NCBI GenBank assembly: GCA_025965395.1 | Contig: JAOPXA010000049.1 | Location: 1 to 7,355, forward strand | Source: Nocardioidaceae bacterium | GTDB lineage: Bacteria > Actinomycetota > Actinomycetes > Propionibacteriales > Nocardioidaceae | Length of the DNA stretch: 7,355 bases | Direction of reading: 5' to 3' | Part shown: one piece after another, positions 5,298-7,355 of the stretch | Layout: the number at the start of each line of letters is the position of its first letter | Position numbering within the stretch: position 1 is the stretch's first letter | Translations under genes and position numbers: made by a program | Notes under the pieces: model-generated | Told to the model about the DNA's origin: nothing | The model's database searches: none | What the model saw: the letters and a program-made list of their open reading frames with translations, nothing else

Positions 5298-6451
5298 CCC
5301 GGCGTCTCGAAGGGGTAGACCTCGCAAGATTCGTCGCTTTGGCGGGCATGATGCTCGTGCACCTCGGCCCGATCGAGCTTAATCCGTTTGCGCTGCCGCC
5401 GTGGAGCGAAGTTATCGCAGGCGGAAGAGCGGCCACCCTCTTCGCGGTGCTCGCCGGCGTCTCGATCTCGCTCGTCACGCGCTATTCGCCGCGAGGGAGC
5501 GGTTCGCCCTGTGCCCTTGCGCTGCGAGCCATCCTGCTCTTCCTGCTCGGAATGGTGCTTGGGTCGATCAGCGGCATTGGCATCTACGTGATCCTTTGCT
5601 ACTACGCGGTCCTGTTCATGATCGCGATCCCCCTTCGTCACCTCCAGGCACGGACGCTGCTTCTGTTGGCATTCGGGTGGGCCATCGTCGCGCCGGTCGT
5701 GAGCATCCTGATCCGCCGGCACCTCGGAATCAGTGACTTCTCTCAGGTCGACTATGCCGATCTCGGTCACCCGGGTCGGCTGGTGAGCCAGCTGTTGATC
5801 GTCGGCACCTATCCGTGCGGGATCTGGGTCGCCTACCTGCTTCTCGGCCTTGGCCTAGGCAAGCTTGATCTTCGGCAACCCGTCGTGGCGAGGGCCATCA
5901 CCGTCGTGGGCGCCATCATGGTGGCACTGACACTCATCATCGCCAAGGCTTTTCTGGATTCCGGCGTGGTCGATCCGATCGTGGGCCAAGAGATGGGCTG
6001 GCCAGCCCTGTTCATGATTCCCAACGGAAACTTCCCGGCTGACACCTGGACATCGCTTGCCGCGCTAGGAATTCACAGTTCGACACCGCTCAACATACTG
6101 ACTTCCATGGGATCGGCCCTATTCGTGATCGGCGCAAGCTTGATGCTGATGGGAAGCGCCAGCCCCCGGACCCGTCTGGCGACTTTCCCGCTTCGCGCGG
6201 CAGGGCAAATGACGCTGACGCTCTACACGGCGCATGCCTTGCTCGTATGGGCGAGGTTCGACAAGGGCTGGCACTTCACGGATGGTTTCTACAGCGAGTG
6301 GTTAGCGCAGCTGGCCTTGTTAACGTTCGTTGCGACCGTATGGATGTCGATCTTCAAGCGCGGGCCAATCGAGGCTGCCATCCACGGGCTCACGAAAAGG
6401 TTGCCGAAACGAAAGAAGGCACCCGAGCGGGTGCCTACTTTGACGTGCTGA
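5294..6451 (+). CDS. HGSNAT/DUF418-type membrane acyltransferase-like protein
   Basis: This 385-residue, very hydrophobic protein has roughly ten membrane helices. The N-terminus LEGVDLARFVALAGMMLVH with His23, then GRAATLFAVLAGVS (44-57), resembles the catalytic domain of heparan-alpha-glucosaminide N-acetyltransferase (DUF1624). The C-terminal part, with HSSTPLNIL (261-269), AAGQMTLTLYTAHALLVW (302-319) and KRGPIE (355-360), resembles DUF418. Such proteins probably move acyl groups across the membrane onto envelope glycans or lipids; no substrate can be named. The ATG overlaps the holA stop (ATGA) without a clear ribosome-binding site, so it is probably translated by coupling to holA, although no functional link is known. 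Two TTA codons (Leu337, Leu343) are the only in-frame TTA codons I noticed in the window. The lysine-rich last 15 residues are encoded by a terminator-like hairpin and its flanks, so the extreme C-terminus may be unimportant. Confidence 0.75.
   Translation: MTRRLEGVDLARFVALAGMMLVHLGPIELNPFALPPWSEVIAGGRAATLFAVLAGVSISLVTRYSPRGSGSPCALALRAILLFLLGMVLGSISGIGIYVILCYYAVLFMIAIPLRHLQARTLLLLAFGWAIVAPVVSILIRRHLGISDFSQVDYADLGHPGRLVSQLLIVGTYPCGIWVAYLLLGLGLGKLDLRQPVVARAITVVGAIMVALTLIIAKAFLDSGVVDPIVGQEMGWPALFMIPNGNFPADTWTSLAALGIHSSTPLNILTSMGSALFVIGASLMLMGSASPRTRLATFPLRAAGQMTLTLYTAHALLVWARFDKGWHFTDGFYSEWLAQLALLTFVATVWMSIFKRGPIEAAIHGLTKRLPKRKKAPERVPTLTC
6417..6436 (-). terminator. Intrinsic terminator of rpsT, possibly bidirectional
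   Basis: AGGCACCC (6417-6424) and GGGTGCCT (6429-6436) form a perfect 8-bp GC-rich stem with a 4-base loop. On the minus strand the stem is followed by the T-rich TCTTTCGTTT and lies about 50 bases after the rpsT stop, as expected for a highly expressed ribosomal gene. On the plus strand only ACTTT follows, so termination in that direction is less certain. It lies inside the last codons of the convergent acyltransferase gene. Confidence 0.7.
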
Positions 6452-6485
6452 TGAAGCGAATAGCGACGAACGGAAGAACAACGAA

Positions 6486-6743
6486 CTAGAGGGCGTTGGC
6501 CTTCTTGGCGATCGCGGCCTTCTTGTTGGCAGCCTGGTTCTTGTGAATGACCTTGGAGGTCGCAGCCTTGTCGAGCTTGCGGCTAGCCTCGCGGGCGAGC
6601 GCCTTGGCGTCATCAGAACCTGACGCGACGGCTTCGTTGAAACGACGGATCGACGTCTTGAGTGCTGAGCGCACCGACTTGTTGCGCTCGTGTGCTGCAG
6701 CGCTCTGAAGGTTGCGCTTGATCTGCGACTTGATGTTTGCCAC
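6486..6743 (-). CDS. rpsT: 30S ribosomal protein S20
   Basis: The 85-residue, strongly basic, helical protein begins [11 protein letters not shown] and has the S20 length and motifs [10 protein letters not shown] and [20 protein letters not shown]20 binds 16S rRNA early in 30S assembly. The start codon is GTG (minus strand, 6743-6741). Unlike the plus-strand genes here, it has a Shine-Dalgarno sequence, GAGG, 8 bases upstream. It converges on the acyltransferase gene across a 34-base gap, and the two share a terminator region. The order holA then convergent rpsT is frequent in Actinomycetota. S20 represses its own translation in E. coli; the leader here shows no feature I can tie to that. Confidence 0.97.
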   Translation of the reverse strand: MANIKSQIKRNLQSAAAHERNKSVRSALKTSIRRFNEAVASGSDDAKALAREASRKLDKAATSKVIHKNQAANKKAAIAKKANAL

Positions 6744-6751
6744 GGGGCAAG

Positions 6752-6755
6752 CCTC
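6752..6755 (-). promoter_or_regulatory. Ribosome-binding site of rpsT
   Basis: GAGG on the minus strand, 8 bases before the GTG start. It supports the GTG as start and marks rpsT as the only gene in the window with a recognisable Shine-Dalgarno sequence. Confidence 0.6.
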
Positions 6756-6813
6756 GTTCTGTAGTGCGGATTAATGGAAAATGGGGGCGCGCGCAAAGCA
6801 CACGCGACCACCA

Positions 6814-6843
6814 ACTGTAACAGCAAGGGGTAGTGGGGCTCAA
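6814..6843 (-). promoter_or_regulatory. Putative rpsT promoter with extended -10
   Basis: On the minus strand TTGAGC (6843-6838) is followed after 18 bases by TACAGT (6819-6814), preceded by TGT, giving an extended TGN-TANNNT -10. Transcription would begin near 6807, leaving a leader of about 64 bases before the GTG. The site lies in the 160-base gap between rpsT and the DUF5666 gene. I see no convincing terminator for the latter gene in the rest of that gap. Confidence 0.5.
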
Positions 6844-6903
6844 ATCCGAACCGCACCCGGTCTCACCCGTAGCCCGGCTGGGTGGGCGGGCGGGACGTAA
6901 CGG

Positions 6904-7355
6904 CTAGTTGGTGGTGGCGTCGGAGGGGCGTCCGCCGAATCCGCCGAAGCTGCCCTCGGTGATCGACTCTGCTTTGAGGGTGCCGTCGGCGGTCTCACCA
7001 CGTACGACGACGCTGTCACCGCTTGCGAGATCAGAAACGCTTCCCTCGGTGTTCAGGGTCACCGTTGTCGAGGTCCCGGTCTTGACCTTGACCGACTTTC
7101 CGTCGGCGGTTTTGATCGTGATGGTGTCGCCGTCCACCGACGAGACCGTCCCGGCCGTGATGCCACCGCCAGCAGCGCCAGCACCACTGGGTGCTCCGGG
7201 TGCACCGCCTTCGGCATTCCCACCAGGGAACCCACCGGCTCCCATCTGGCGTCCGCTCGACGCGGTCGCCGAGGCGCCATCACCTTTGATCACGTACCCA
7301 GCGAAGAATCCACCCGCGAGAAGCACGGCCGCGACGAGAGCCAGGGTGGCTTTCG
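6904..7355 (-). CDS. Membrane-anchored glycine-rich DUF5666 protein (5' end missing)
   Basis: The reading frame stays open to the window edge, giving at least 150 residues. An in-frame GTG at 7326 lies in the middle of a hydrophobic segment (LALVAAVLLAGGFFAGYVI), so it is not the true start; that lies beyond base 7355. The segment is a membrane anchor or uncleaved signal. A flexible Gly/Ala/Pro linker follows (GGFPGG and GAPGAPSGAGAAGGG runs). The C-terminal domain runs from TAGTVSSVDGDTITIKTADG to VVVRGETADGTLKAESI, the beta-strand pattern of DUF5666, and the end (SFGGFGGRP) is again glycine-rich. The protein is probably tethered outside the membrane. No reaction is known for the family; in Actinomycetota similar genes often neighbour envelope transport or signalling genes, which cannot be checked here. 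The TAG stop is at 6906-6904. Confidence 0.75.
   Translation of the reverse strand, partial: KATLALVAAVLLAGGFFAGYVIKGDGASATASSGRQMGAGGFPGGNAEGGAPGAPSGAGAAGGGITAGTVSSVDGDTITIKTADGKSVKVKTGTSTTVTLNTEGSVSDLASGDSVVVRGETADGTLKAESITEGSFGGFGGRPSDATTN

Noticed and set aside
6844..6903. GC-rich short dyads after the DUF5666 gene as a terminator
   Set aside because: Stems of 4-5 bases with large loops and no T-run; expected by chance in such GC-rich sequence.
7324..7326. GTG at 7326 as the start of the DUF5666 protein
   Set aside because: The frame is open further to the window edge, and this codon sits in the middle of a hydrophobic segment that needs its upstream part to span the membrane.
1..7355. 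Mobile elements, CRISPR arrays, tRNA or rRNA genes
   Set aside because: I saw no transposase or integrase motifs, no regularly spaced repeats, and no cloverleaf or rRNA-like stretch on either strand.

Overview
This window looks like a chromosomal housekeeping segment of a high-GC Gram-positive bacterium (Actinomycetota). Four things point there: strong G/C preference at third codon positions, the gene order degV - comEA - comEC - holA followed by a convergent rpsT, GTG starts, and several genes with no Shine-Dalgarno sequence but a TANNNT -10 element six bases before the start codon, as expected for leaderless mRNAs. I cannot assign a genus.

Layout, left to right. Bases 1-69 are the last 22 codons of an unidentified plus-strand gene. 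Bases 70-232 are non-coding and carry a 24-bp perfect palindrome, a second long dyad, and the likely leaderless promoter of degV (233-1081), a fatty-acid-binding DegV/FakB-type protein. A 91-base gap with a DnaA-box-like 9-mer and an inverted repeat over a -10 element precedes comEA (1173-2039), which overlaps comEC (2036-4261) by 4 bases (GTGA). Together these encode a membrane-anchored DNA receptor and the DNA-uptake channel. After 67 bases with a third leaderless-type promoter comes holA (4329-5297, DNA polymerase III delta). It overlaps by 4 bases (ATGA) a ten-helix-class membrane protein of the HGSNAT/DUF418 acyltransferase type (5294-6451). The 3' end of that gene contains a hairpin that probably terminates the convergent rpsT (6743-6486, ribosomal protein S20). 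Further right, also on the minus strand, is a membrane-anchored, glycine-rich DUF5666 protein (6904 to the window edge) whose true start lies outside the window.

Functionally the genes fall into DNA uptake (comEA/comEC), replication clamp loading (holA), translation (rpsT), lipid handling (degV) and cell-envelope functions (acyltransferase, DUF5666). I see no mobile element, CRISPR array, tRNA, rRNA or clear foreign island, and no convincing undescribed multi-gene system. The most interesting material is regulatory: three start sites with the same leaderless geometry, the dyad cluster upstream of degV, and the terminator embedded in coding sequence. Counts of transmembrane helices and domain boundaries are by-eye estimates.
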